Positions 8,519-17,011 of a DNA stretch of 64,000 nt are shown here, in pieces (position 1 is the stretch's first letter; the number at the start of each line of letters is the position of its first letter). Origin of the DNA: Ruegeria lacuscaerulensis ITI-1157 (GTDB taxonomy: Bacteria > Pseudomonadota > Alphaproteobacteria > Rhodobacterales > Rhodobacteraceae). The position numbers and the translations under genes were made by a program. Where the stretch lies: contig GG704596.1 in the NCBI GenBank assembly GCA_000161775.1, positions 3,119,829 to 3,183,828 of the forward strand. Reading direction: 5' to 3'. The notes under the pieces were generated by a model, which saw only the letters and a program-made list of their open reading frames with translations, made no database searches and was not told the DNA's origin.

Positions 8519-9247
8519 ATGCCCAACGCCGTAATTGTCGCCCATGGTCAACCATCGGATCCAATCCCGGCCGAGGAAGCGTTGAAACGTCTGGCTGCCG
8601 AGATCGACCGCATCACGGCTCGGGTCTCGGTCACGTCGGCGACCTTGGCCGCCCCCGGCGCATTGGAAACCATGCTGGACGGGTTGAGCGGTGAGACAGT
8701 TGTCTATCCGCTTTTCATGGCCAAAGGGTGGTTTGTTACCAGCGCCCTTCCAAAGCGGATTGGCGGCCGCTCGGTCAGGGTGCTCGACCCGTTGGGGGTG
8801 GATCCCGATCTACCTCGGTTGGTGGCCAATGCCATAGAAGCGCAATTGGAGCAGCTGGGCTGGAGCTCCACGGAGACCGATTTGGTCATTGCTGCGCATG
8901 GATCGGGGCGCAGCCGCAATCCGTCGACAGTGGCAATGTCGTTTGCCGGAAATCTTGGCAGGCGCGTGTCGATGAAATCCATCCGGGTTGGATTTGTCGA
9001 AGAACCCCCATCCATCCGCGACGCCGCGATCGGAACCGTCGATACTGCGCTTTGCCTTCCCTTTTTCGCTTGTACCGGCGGCCATGTTCTGGACGATGTT
9101 CCGACCGAATTGCAGCGTGCCGCATTCAGGGGTCACGTCATGCCTGTTGTCGGAGAATTGGAGACGATCAAGCACCACATCGCCCGCTTGCTTGACGCAG
9201 AATTTGCAGCGCCAGATCAGCCGCGCATGGGCACAACACGAGCCTAG
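8519..9247 (+). CDS. CbiX/SirB-like protein (sirohydrochlorin chelatase fold)
   Basis: The 242-residue product starts MPNAVIVAHGQ after AGGAG at a good distance. It has two CbiX-like halves: the first with H9 in VIVAHG, the second with AAHGSGRSRNP near residue 125. These histidines are the usual metal-binding residues of class II chelatases that insert cobalt, nickel or iron into sirohydrochlorin. No cobalamin or siroheme genes lie nearby, so the substrate is uncertain. Its end overlaps the convergent cyclase gene by four bases. Confidence 0.8.
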   Translation: MPNAVIVAHGQPSDPIPAEEALKRLAAEIDRITARVSVTSATLAAPGALETMLDGLSGETVVYPLFMAKGWFVTSALPKRIGGRSVRVLDPLGVDPDLPRLVANAIEAQLEQLGWSSTETDLVIAAHGSGRSRNPSTVAMSFAGNLGRRVSMKSIRVGFVEEPPSIRDAAIGTVDTALCLPFFACTGGHVLDDVPTELQRAAFRGHVMPVVGELETIKHHIARLLDAEFAAPDQPRMGTTRA

Positions 9248-10233
9248 GATCCTGCCTGCGCCTGTTCGCAATAGAACCGGTGGAGCGATCGACCGCTTCG
9301 CTTGGCTGCGTACAACGCCAAATCCGCCGCGTGGAGAATATCGGTTGGGGTCGGAGCGGAAAACTGCGAGCTCAGGGCCGTACCGGCGCTGGCCGAGATC
9401 ACGCAGGGCTGACCTTCGAACTCCATTGGCTGCTTGAGCCGCGAAATCAACCGATCCGCGATCTTGGCCAAGATGGATTTATCCAAAAGGCCCTTGAAGA
9501 TAAGAACGAATTCGTCACCACCGATCCGGGCGACCGTATCATCGCTGCGGGTTTCCTCGAGCATGATGCGTGCCGCTTCGCGCAGCACATGGTCCCCGGC
9601 GGCGTGCCCCAACTTGTCATTGACGGCCTTGAAGAAATCAAGGTCCAAGTGCATCAACGCAAAAGCCGCCTTGCTGGAAACGAGATGTTCGAGGATGTGG
9701 TCCATGGCGCGCCGGTTCCTGAGCCCGGTCAGGGTATCGGTATAGGCCTGCTCTTCGGCTGCCAGCATCGCTCCCTGCAGGCGCAGGTTCAGTGACCGCG
9801 ACGCTTCCATGGCTGCCGATTTTGCCTCGACGAGGTACAGCAACTCGATGGCCAGGTCGGTGCCCGAGAAATCGGCGCTGGTCAGAGCGTAATCGGTCAC
9901 GGCCTCCAATATCGAAATTCCGAAGGACAGGTTGACCACGGCACCCTGATTGTCCGGCAAGGGGGCAATCAATCCCTTCAACGCAGTCTTGGGCTCGTCG
10001 CGGAATTTCAACGAAAGCTTTGCCCCGGCCGCCGCCATAAGTTCTGGAACGGTTGTTACGGTTTTTGGGCGCACCAATTCGAACAGGTTCAGAAAGCCCT
10101 GCCCCGCCATCGACCGGTGCGGACGCAGCTTTTGCAGGGTTGGCCCGACCCGCCGGATACATCCGTTGGCATCCAGAAGGGCGAACATTGGGCACAATGT
10201 CTCCAGCAAGTCTCCAAGTTTGTCGCCATCCAT
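9244..10233 (-). CDS. Diguanylate cyclase with N-terminal HNOBA (heme-NO-binding-associated) domain
   Basis: This 329-residue protein probably makes cyclic di-GMP in response to its H-NOX partner. Residues about 10-130 resemble the PAS-like HNOBA domain of soluble guanylate cyclase (GCIRRVGPTLQKL, FELVRPKTV, LKGLIAPLPD). A signalling helix (130-160) follows, then a GGDEF domain with the intact active motif GGDEF at 238-242. The inhibitory I-site RxxD (R229-S-D-D232) is present five residues before it. The ATG at 10233 overlaps the H-NOX stop by one base (TGATG), so the pair is coupled. Confidence 0.88.
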   Translation of the reverse strand: MDGDKLGDLLETLCPMFALLDANGCIRRVGPTLQKLRPHRSMAGQGFLNLFELVRPKTVTTVPELMAAAGAKLSLKFRDEPKTALKGLIAPLPDNQGAVVNLSFGISILEAVTDYALTSADFSGTDLAIELLYLVEAKSAAMEASRSLNLRLQGAMLAAEEQAYTDTLTGLRNRRAMDHILEHLVSSKAAFALMHLDLDFFKAVNDKLGHAAGDHVLREAARIMLEETRSDDTVARIGGDEFVLIFKGLLDKSILAKIADRLISRLKQPMEFEGQPCVISASAGTALSSQFSAPTPTDILHAADLALYAAKRSGRSLHRFYCEQAQAGS

Positions 10234-10820
10234 CAAGAGCTTCGTGCCCCCAGTTCAAATCGCCGACCTTCGGCGAAGGCGCTCTCGACAAGTGTCATCG
10301 AGATAACGTCAATGCCGTCCCGGTTTCCCAAATGGGACAGAAAGACCAAAGCGCCGTAGTCGTCTGCCATCGCGCGCAGAATTCCGACCAAAACGCTGGA
10401 GTATCCTTCCATTCCCGGAAAGCAGCGAAGTTCGAATTCGTTGGGTGAACACTCGACCAACTCCAGCGCGGGCAGCTCAAGATCGGACACCGCAAGGCGG
10501 ACGCGGTCGGACAGATCGTCCAGGGAATGCAGAAACTCCACATAGGTATCGCCACCAAACCGCAACAGGCGACGCAAACCTTCCATATTTGGATGAGAAA
10601 CCAGATAGGTGCCCAAATCCTCGAGAAATTCATCCCTCGGACGTTTCAGATCCGTGCACAGCGCATCCAGGAGCCGGTAGGACTTTTCCCGGTCATAGAC
10701 CAGCATGGCCTCGAACTCGACAAAGCCCAAGCCCGCCGCCTCGGTCGCGCGCCGCCAGCAATCCTGCCCATAGGTCGCGCAGACAAATGATTGAATAGCC
10801 CTGTTTATCAGCCCGTGCAT
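10233..10820 (-). CDS. H-NOX (heme NO/O2-binding) domain protein, proximal histidine apparently missing
   Basis: The 195-residue protein starts MHGLINRAIQSFV, the usual H-NOX opening, and keeps the Y-G near residue 18, the FLHSLDDL helix and the PALELVECSPNEFEL strand region. In ordinary H-NOX the heme ligand is the His in LDxLHxHL; here that position aligns with S104 in LDDLSDRV. The YxSxR propionate-binding motif is also not visible. H98 is nearby but sits where Gln is found in soluble guanylate cyclase. It may bind heme differently or not at all. I chose ATG 10820 over a GTG at 10853. It is coupled to the HNOBA-GGDEF gene. Confidence 0.82.
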   Translation of the reverse strand: MHGLINRAIQSFVCATYGQDCWRRATEAAGLGFVEFEAMLVYDREKSYRLLDALCTDLKRPRDEFLEDLGTYLVSHPNMEGLRRLLRFGGDTYVEFLHSLDDLSDRVRLAVSDLELPALELVECSPNEFELRCFPGMEGYSSVLVGILRAMADDYGALVFLSHLGNRDGIDVISMTLVESAFAEGRRFELGARSS

Positions 10821-10942
10821 GACCAGCCTCGATCTTACGATGAGCTCGATCACACCCCAGAAATCTTAAGAAACAGCAAACTTCAAAGCCCAAGTTTCTG
10901 CAAATGCACGATAATCCTGCGCATCGGTCTGCCCAGTCCGGA

Positions 10943-12502
10943 TCAGAAATCCGTCGGCGCTCCTCCCTCGGCCTTGCGCCGCGCCACGAAATCGGCAAGC
11001 TCCTCGCGGATGGACGTATCGATGGGCGGAGCCTCGAAGCTGCCTATGATTTCCTTGAACATCAGATGCGCGCGCTCTGCGGTCCATATACCGCCGGCGA
11101 TTTCCCATCCCTCGTAGTTTTTCCAATCACTTAGAAAGGGTTGGTAGAATGCGGTCGTATAGCGATCCTGAGTGTGTTGGATACCAAAGAAATGGCCCTC
11201 GTTTCCCACGGACCGGATCGCATCAAGTGCAATTTCGTCCGGTCCCGTCGCACAAAGCTCTGGCTGCATGTAACGCTGGATCTGTTGCAGGATCTCGCAA
11301 TCCATGATGAATTTTTCGGGGCTGGCGATCAGTCCGCCCTCGAGCCAGCCAGCGGCGTGATAGACCATGTTAGTGCCTGACTGAACCGCCGCCCACAGAG
11401 AATTCGAAGTCTCCCAGATCGCCTGCCCGTCCGGGACATTGGCGGCACACACCCCCGAGGACCGCAGGGGCAGCCCATAAAACCGCGCCATCTGGCCGGT
11501 CATCTGGGTCGCGCGCATATATTCCGGTGTGCCAAAGGCCGGCGCGCCCGATTTCATGTCGACATTCGATGTAAAGGTGCCGATCACACAGGGAATGCCG
11601 GGGCGGACATATTGGAACAGGGCGATCGCACATAGCGCCTCGGCCAACGACTGCGCCACCGCGCCTGCCAGAGTAACTGGCGCCATCGCTCCGGCCAGGG
11701 TGAACGGCGTGACCACGATCGCCTGCCCCCGGCGGGCCAGCCGCAGACATCCGTCTATCATCGGATGGTCGTGCTTGAGCGGCGACGTCGAGTTTATGTT
11801 GGTGTACATCCGGGGCGTAGACTCGAATTCCTCGTGGCTCAGACCTCCGGCGATGCGAACCATCTCCATCACATCTTCGACCCGCTCCTTGCCCAGCGAA
11901 TAGGCGTGCATCGCCTTGTCGGTCAGGGTCAGCTTGTCGTACAGAACGTCCAGGTGCCGCACACTGGCGTGAATATCCACGGGTTCGACCGGATAGCCTC
12001 CGGCAAAATGGATGCAGTTGAAATATTGCGTCAGTTTCAGCAGGTTCTGGCACATCTCCCGGTTGCCGGGCACCTTTGTTCCAATCTCCATGTCCCAATA
12101 ATTGGGCGGCGAGGACACATTCCCGAACAACAGCTTTCTTCCGCCGATCTCGATCGTGCGTTCAGGGTTTCGCGGGGTGATGGTGAAAGTCGAGGGCGCT
12201 TTGCCCACCATCTCCATAACGAAGTCTCGCCCCATTCGCACGATATCACCGTCGACCGTACACCCGGCCTCGCGGAATATCCCGATCGCCTCTTCATTCA
12301 GAAACTGAATCCCGATCTCCTCGAGAATTCGCATCGCGCCATCATGGATGGCCTCAATCCCTTCTGAGGTCAGCGGCTCGGTGGGATGGTCGATGTTGAT
12401 CGGCGGGTTCCACGGCATTTGATCAATGACGGCCGCGCCCCTGCGCAGGGCAGCGCCGGCCCGTCCACCGCTTCGGCGCTTGCGTGTCTTTGTGTCGGCC
12501 AT
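10943..12502 (-). CDS. MttB-superfamily methyltransferase (trimethylamine/betaine:corrinoid type)
   Basis: The 519-residue protein matches the MttB family, whose members move a methyl group from quaternary or tertiary amines to a corrinoid protein. Segments such as MPWNPPINIDHPTEPLTSEG, IHFAGGYPVEPVD and EGHFFGIQHTQDRY are typical of alphaproteobacterial members. No in-frame TAG is present, so it is the non-pyrrolysine type, like glycine betaine methyltransferase MtgB. I chose the ATG at 12502 because GGAGG lies five bases upstream. No corrinoid protein or reductive activase is beside it, so the acceptor must be encoded elsewhere or the reaction differs. Confidence 0.82.
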   Translation of the reverse strand: MADTKTRKRRSGGRAGAALRRGAAVIDQMPWNPPINIDHPTEPLTSEGIEAIHDGAMRILEEIGIQFLNEEAIGIFREAGCTVDGDIVRMGRDFVMEMVGKAPSTFTITPRNPERTIEIGGRKLLFGNVSSPPNYWDMEIGTKVPGNREMCQNLLKLTQYFNCIHFAGGYPVEPVDIHASVRHLDVLYDKLTLTDKAMHAYSLGKERVEDVMEMVRIAGGLSHEEFESTPRMYTNINSTSPLKHDHPMIDGCLRLARRGQAIVVTPFTLAGAMAPVTLAGAVAQSLAEALCAIALFQYVRPGIPCVIGTFTSNVDMKSGAPAFGTPEYMRATQMTGQMARFYGLPLRSSGVCAANVPDGQAIWETSNSLWAAVQSGTNMVYHAAGWLEGGLIASPEKFIMDCEILQQIQRYMQPELCATGPDEIALDAIRSVGNEGHFFGIQHTQDRYTTAFYQPFLSDWKNYEGWEIAGGIWTAERAHLMFKEIIGSFEAPPIDTSIREELADFVARRKAEGGAPTDF

Positions 12503-12627
12503 GCGGTCCTCCGGCATTTGCATACCGTTTCAGCCAAACCCAAGAGACGATGCGATGGCCGCTCCATCTGCGACACGGCGGGTCGGTTTCCAACCATGAA
12601 CTGCCGAAATCTGAATGACTGGCTGGA

Positions 12628-13317
12628 TCAAATGCCCAACCAATCGGGGATGTGCCCAATGTCGGGAAGCACCACATCCGCCAGCGGCTCCAGATCGCGG
12701 GCCGTGGCCAAACCCGTCAAAACACCGACCGTCGTCATGCCGGCGGCTCGGCCTGCCTGAAGGTCATGCAAACTGTCACCAACCATGGCGATCCGCTTTG
12801 GTGCAATCCCCACACGGTCGGCGAACGCCAGCAATTGCCCCGGACCGGGCTTGTATCCATGCCCACTGTCATAGCCGGCGATGAAATCAAACATGTCAGC
12901 GACCCCGGCCGACTTCAGGTGCTGGCGCGCCGGCACTTCGCCGTCATTCGTCGCCACGCCCAGTTTCTTGCCCATCTGTTTCAAATCCCGCAGCAACGCG
13001 GCAAGGGCCACTGCTTCGATCTGCGGTGCACGCGCCGACTCAGCATTGAGAAACTGGATCAGGTTGGGCCGAGACCACTCTGGCAGATGCAGCGCCAGAA
13101 CATCCACGATCTCGTCCACTGTACCGGCGATAACGATGCTGTCGGCCGTATAGGTCTCGGTCTTAAGATCGAAACCAATCGCGTGGCCCAACCTGGATGC
13201 GCGCGCGCGGTCCCCATCACTCAAACGCAGCAACACCTCCCTGCCGAACGCGCCCCATGTGGCCGCGAAATCAAACAGGGTTCCGTCTTTGTCGAACAAC
13301 AGGGCATCAATGTGCAT
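12628..13317 (-). CDS. HAD-superfamily hydrolase (phosphoglycolate phosphatase-like)
   Basis: The 229-residue protein has HAD motif I D9-x-D11-G-T (LLFDKDGTLFDF), motif II at VATNDGEV, a Lys region near GYKPGPGQLL and motif III/IV MVGDSLHDL. An alpha-helical cap lies between motifs I and II. It dephosphorylates some small phosphometabolite; the substrate is not evident. GGAGAG precedes the ATG at 13317. It follows DUF3572 by 26 bases on the same strand. Confidence 0.85.
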   Translation of the reverse strand: MHIDALLFDKDGTLFDFAATWGAFGREVLLRLSDGDRARASRLGHAIGFDLKTETYTADSIVIAGTVDEIVDVLALHLPEWSRPNLIQFLNAESARAPQIEAVALAALLRDLKQMGKKLGVATNDGEVPARQHLKSAGVADMFDFIAGYDSGHGYKPGPGQLLAFADRVGIAPKRIAMVGDSLHDLQAGRAAGMTTVGVLTGLATARDLEPLADVVLPDIGHIPDWLGI

Positions 13318-13343
13318 GTCGCACTCTCCGCGCGGGGTCCCGG

Positions 13344-13628
13344 TCAGGTCCAATGTACATCAGCACCGTCCGATAAAACCGAGCGCGCTCGTCCTGGCAG
13401 GTCGTAGGGAACCGCAGCTGCGTCACAGAATGCCAAGACCCACGAATCGTCAAGCAACAGGAAATCAAGAACCGACGCCAGGAATTCACGTTCTTGCGCG
13501 CGATCACGCAGGTCTTCGACCGACGCTCCGGTGGATCCCAGGAAAACCGGCAACAGCTCTTCGTTGCCCACGACCCACCCCAAGACGTTGAGCGCAAGTG
13601 TTTCGGCGGAATCAGCGGAAATTGACAT
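13344..13628 (-). CDS. DUF3572 family protein
   Basis: This is a 94-residue protein starting MSISADSAETLALNVLGWVV. The pattern with NEELLPVFLGSTGAS and LLLDDSWVLAFC matches DUF3572, a small conserved alphaproteobacterial family without known function. It is divergent from the PleD-like gene, 87 bases away. Confidence 0.8.
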   Translation of the reverse strand: MSISADSAETLALNVLGWVVGNEELLPVFLGSTGASVEDLRDRAQEREFLASVLDFLLLDDSWVLAFCDAAAVPYDLPGRARSVLSDGADVHWT

Positions 13629-13715
13629 AAGAGTCTCGCATGGCGGCATTTGGAAAGGGTTTGTTAACCAGACTCATAAACACTTTCCGGGCACTTGCAA
13701 TCAACGGTGAAGATC

Positions 13716-15110
13716 ATGTCCGCGCAGGGAACCATCCTTGTCCTCGATGGAGTATCGACCAATCGCATCATGCTGAAAGTTCAGCTGACGGCAGCTTGGT
13801 ACCATGTGGCCCAGGGCGAAAAGCTGTCGGGCCTGAGGACGCAATTGCGCCGGGTGCAGCCCGACCTGGTACTGACAGCCCTGACACTGCCCGACGGTAC
13901 CGCGGCTGACGTCAAGAAGTTGATGCAGAGCGACCCGGCGTTCAGAGATGTCCCTGTCGTGGCAATCGCTGCGCATAACGACAAGGCCGCACGGCTGCGC
14001 GCATTGTCCGAGGGGCTGGACGACGTGCTCGGTTTTCCGGTCAGTGACACTTTTCTGTTGGCGCGGGTCCGCAGCCTGCTGCGTGCACGGTCGGAGGCGC
14101 AGGACCTGCAAGGAAAGAAAGGCATCCAACCCTTCGGGTTCGCCGAGGCGTCCGCCCCCGTGCTGGCTCCAGCCCGCATGGGCAGGATCGCGGTTCTGGC
14201 ACAATCGGCACGTCAGGGCACCGTGTGGCGCAAGGCGCTGGCCGAGCGCACAGGAAGAACTGTTGAATCACATACGCTTCCCAACCCGAGCGGAGTTCTG
14301 TCCGGATCTGCCCCCGACGCAATAGTCGTCGAATTGAGCCCCGATCCACAGGGGCTGAACATGCTGGCGGACCTCAAGTCACGTATCGGGGCTCGGCGCA
14401 CTGCCGTCATCGGCATAATTCCCGACGAAAACACCACCTTGGCAGCCGACGCACTGGACCGCGGCGCCGATGCCGTGTGCCTTGGCGGTTTCTGCGCGAC
14501 AGAACTGGCACTGCGGATCGATGCGCTCATGGCGCGCAGGGCGCATGAAGATCATATGCGAGCCGCCCTTTGGCGCGGACTGGAGGAATCCCTCATAGAT
14601 CCGCTGACTGGCCTCAACAACCGCCGCTATGCACTGTCGGCATTGGACCGGATGATGACGCGTGCAACACGGAAAGGCCAAAGCTTTGCAATCATGCTGG
14701 CCGATCTGGATCACTTCAAATCGATCAATGACAGGTATGGGCACTCTGTCGGCGACCAGGTTTTGGTCGAGGCAGCCAAGCGCATGAGGCGCGCCTTTGG
14801 AAACGAAGGGTTCCTCGCTCGGATAGGAGGCGAGGAGTTTCTTTTCGCGTTGCCCGATGCCGACCACCGCACTGCCAGGGCCAAAGCCGAACGTATCTGC
14901 CAACTTATGGCGGCCTCACCTTTCGTCATGCCCACCATACCAACACGTCTGACGGTCACCGTCAGCGTCGGCCTCAAATTGTGCGAACCACCCTTCCAGT
15001 GTCTGGGTGAGGATGGATGCACGGCGCCGGAGCTGGTGAATTGCGCTGACCGGGCTCTTTACGCGGCCAAGAAGGCAGGTCGGAATCAGTTCCGGTTGAG
15101 TGCCGCCTGA
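13716..15110 (+). CDS. pleD: PleD-like two-receiver diguanylate cyclase with degenerate receiver domains
   Basis: The 464-residue protein has the REC-REC-GGDEF order of PleD, a cyclic di-GMP synthase. The first receiver (about 5-125) reads PDLVLTALTLPDG where a phosphoacceptor Asp is expected, leaving A55, and its acidic pocket is reduced to LDG. The second receiver (about 155-275) has Glu at the equivalent place (AIVVELSPDP). The GGDEF domain keeps GGEEF in ARIGGEEFLFALPD, but no RxxD I-site is seen before it. I chose ATG 13716, preceded by GGTGAAG. Phosphorylation control as in PleD seems unlikely; another input is inferred. Confidence 0.85.
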   Translation: MSAQGTILVLDGVSTNRIMLKVQLTAAWYHVAQGEKLSGLRTQLRRVQPDLVLTALTLPDGTAADVKKLMQSDPAFRDVPVVAIAAHNDKAARLRALSEGLDDVLGFPVSDTFLLARVRSLLRARSEAQDLQGKKGIQPFGFAEASAPVLAPARMGRIAVLAQSARQGTVWRKALAERTGRTVESHTLPNPSGVLSGSAPDAIVVELSPDPQGLNMLADLKSRIGARRTAVIGIIPDENTTLAADALDRGADAVCLGGFCATELALRIDALMARRAHEDHMRAALWRGLEESLIDPLTGLNNRRYALSALDRMMTRATRKGQSFAIMLADLDHFKSINDRYGHSVGDQVLVEAAKRMRRAFGNEGFLARIGGEEFLFALPDADHRTARAKAERICQLMAASPFVMPTIPTRLTVTVSVGLKLCEPPFQCLGEDGCTAPELVNCADRALYAAKKAGRNQFRLSAA

Positions 15111-15115
15111 CCCGA

Positions 15116-15580
15116 TTAGCGCTTGCGCTTTTCCTTGCGCGGTTTCGCCATCTTTTCCAGTCTGTCGGCGTAGGCTTGCCGTTCGGTATCCGTCATCGCG
15201 GCGACGCGGTCCAGCCATTTCCGTTGCAAGGCAGACTGAATCTCGGCATTGCTGCGGATCTGCCGGTCAAGCAGCTGCCGAATCTCATCGGCGTCGAACG
15301 GAACTGCCCGCAAGGCACGCCCCAACTCCTTGAAGTGTTCCGACCGCTCTCTGGCACCACGGCGGTGTTCATCCTCCAAGTCGGCGCGAAGTGCTTTCCG
15401 GTCTTTCTCCGGCAACGCCCGGTAGAGCGCGGGCGCAAATTTCGGCGGCGCTGCGCCCGGGCCGCCGTGGAACCGCAGCACGGTTCCCAGAACAACGCCG
15501 GCGACAAGCAAGTTCAGCGCCAGGGAAATGACCAGTAGAACGGAAACCCACCGACGAGGGCGCTTGACTTCTTCCGTCAT
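15116..15580 (-). CDS. Periplasmic CpxP/Spy-like heavy-metal sensor (Metal_resist type)
   Basis: The 154-residue protein has one N-terminal membrane anchor (residues about 12-35) followed by an alpha-helical periplasmic part rich in Arg/Glu (LPEKDRKALRADLEDEHRRG, TDTERQAYADRLEK), as in the CpxP/Spy/RseM-like group. It is the last gene of the EF-hand-sigma-membrane protein operon and overlaps its upstream neighbour by four bases (ATGA). A role as stress sensor or anti-sigma partner is inference. Confidence 0.75.
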   Translation of the reverse strand: MTEEVKRPRRWVSVLLVISLALNLLVAGVVLGTVLRFHGGPGAAPPKFAPALYRALPEKDRKALRADLEDEHRRGARERSEHFKELGRALRAVPFDADEIRQLLDRQIRSNAEIQSALQRKWLDRVAAMTDTERQAYADRLEKMAKPRKEKRKR

Positions 15581-15936
15581 TCGTAATCCTCCAGAATGAT
15601 GGCCTCGAGGCCAAGGTCGGCAATCAGATACGAGCTATCCTGCGTGACGATGAAGTCTGCCGGATCCGGTAAAAAGGACGGTGCCGAAAAACCAACCCAC
15701 AGACCGGCCAGGCTGGCAGCGACCAATCCACTCAACCCCTGCCAGCCGCCCAGACCGTCGAACAGGCCAAGGATCGGGTTACGTCTCGCGGGAACGGCTT
15801 GCTTCTGCCGTTCCAGACGCACCGCTTCGGCGTCGGTCAAGATGCGCACGGCCAGATCGTCCGGCAAATCCACGCTTGCTCTTCGCGCGTCCGCGAACAA
15901 CTGATCCAGATCGCTGTTCTTATCTGATATCGTCAT
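15577..15936 (-). CDS. Single-pass membrane protein of unknown function, possible anti-sigma factor
   Basis: The 119-residue protein has an acidic cytosolic N-terminus (SDLDQLFADARRASVDLPDD), one probable membrane helix near residues 70-95 (GLVAASLAGLWVGF) and a short acidic tail. It lacks a visible zinc-binding anti-sigma motif. The start ATG 15936 has GGAGGAG seven bases upstream and lies inside the end of the ECF sigma gene, so it is translated with it. Position between sigma and sensor suggests a sigma-regulating role, which is inference. Confidence 0.65.
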   Translation of the reverse strand: MTISDKNSDLDQLFADARRASVDLPDDLAVRILTDAEAVRLERQKQAVPARRNPILGLFDGLGGWQGLSGLVAASLAGLWVGFSAPSFLPDPADFIVTQDSSYLIADLGLEAIILEDYE

Positions 15937-16537
15937 ATCCAAGCTCCTCCTTCCTGCCCGCCAGGATCGCGGTCAGCGCCCTTTTGCCACGCGCCACCAG
16001 ACTTTCCACCGCCTCGACCGAGATCCGCATGATCTCGGCAATCTCGGGGTTTGACAGCTCCTCGATGTGTCTCAGAACGACCGCCTGACGCTGCCGCTCG
16101 GGCAACTGCGAAAGGGCCGTTTGCAACGCGTCCAAACGCGTGCTGTGTTGAATCCGTTCGATGGCACTGGCTGCCTCATCCTCGGGCTCGGGGATGCTGT
16201 CCAAAGCATCAGCCGATTTCCTGCGGCGCAAGTCCACGCACAGGTTCAGCGTCACCCGATACAGCCAGGTCGAAATCTTCGCCTGCCCCGGCACCCAATC
16301 CGGCGCGACCTTCCACAGGCGCATCATGGCCTCCTGAGTCACGTCTTCGGCCTCGGCCCGGTTGTTCAACATGCGCAGAGCCACGGAATAGCAGCGCGGC
16401 CCCAAACGGTCGGTCAGAATCCGGGCCGCTGCCGCGTCGCCGTCGGCGAACAGCCTCAGCAACTTCTCGTCGCCGAGTGTTTCCGCGGCGATGCTCTCGC
16501 CGCGGAACGTCTGCGATGAGGACGTCAGATCCTCCAT
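15920..16537 (-). CDS. ECF-type RNA polymerase sigma factor
   Basis: The 205-residue protein has sigma region 2 (NRAEAEDVTQEAMMRLWKVA and KISTWLYRVTLNLCVDLRRR) and region 4 (LSQLPERQRQAVVLRHIEEL followed by the helix-turn-helix ISVEAVESLVARGKRAL). It directs RNA polymerase to a small stress regulon. It lies seven bases after the EF-hand gene and overlaps the next gene, so all four genes form one operon. The signal is not evident, but the partners point to the envelope or metal/calcium stress. Confidence 0.9.
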   Translation of the reverse strand: MEDLTSSSQTFRGESIAAETLGDEKLLRLFADGDAAAARILTDRLGPRCYSVALRMLNNRAEAEDVTQEAMMRLWKVAPDWVPGQAKISTWLYRVTLNLCVDLRRRKSADALDSIPEPEDEAASAIERIQHSTRLDALQTALSQLPERQRQAVVLRHIEELSNPEIAEIMRISVEAVESLVARGKRALTAILAGRKEELGYDDIR

Positions 16538-16543
16538 CCCGCA

Positions 16544-17011
16544 TCAATTTTTGTCTGCGCCCGCACGACCACCTTTCCCGTGGTGCCGGCCCATGCGATC
16601 CTTGGCATCCGCGAATTCCTCTTCGGACAACGACCCGTTTCCGTCTGCATCCATCCGGTCGAACATCTTGTCAGCCCGGCGCGGTTTGGGCAACTCGTCC
16701 TCGGTCAAGAAGCCGTCCTTGTCGGCGTCATGCCGCTCGAACATGGCGGTCACGCGTTCGTTTGCCTTGGCCTGTGCCGCTGCCTGCATTTCCTCAACGC
16801 TCAGTTTGCCGTCCCCGTCTGCATCTGCGGTGGTGAACTTCTGGGCGCGATGAGCCTCCATCTCGGCCTTCGTCACCTGCCCGTCGCCGTTCGCATCCAA
16901 TTCCTGAAAGCTGACCGGAGCGCGATCCCGCGGCCCCTTGGCAAGCGCGGTCGTGCCGGTGACCGCAATCGCAGACAGAACGATGGCAGTGATGAACTTG
17001 GTGCTTTTCAT
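16544..17011 (-). CDS. Secreted EF-hand calcium-binding protein
   Basis: The 155-residue protein has a signal peptide (MKSTKFITAIVLSAIAVTG, ending before AKGPR) and four EF-hand loops: DANGDGQVTKAE, DADGDGKLSVEE, DADKDGFLTEDE and DADGNGSLSEEE. It should be periplasmic and bind calcium. The start is ATG 17011, preceded by GGGAACC. It heads the operon with the ECF sigma factor. The reading frame upstream of 17011 looks non-coding. Confidence 0.88.
   Translation of the reverse strand: MKSTKFITAIVLSAIAVTGTTALAKGPRDRAPVSFQELDANGDGQVTKAEMEAHRAQKFTTADADGDGKLSVEEMQAAAQAKANERVTAMFERHDADKDGFLTEDELPKPRRADKMFDRMDADGNGSLSEEEFADAKDRMGRHHGKGGRAGADKN

Noticed and set aside
10943-12502. Pyrrolysine-containing trimethylamine methyltransferase.
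   Set aside because: The frame contains no internal TAG, so it is the non-pyrrolysine class.
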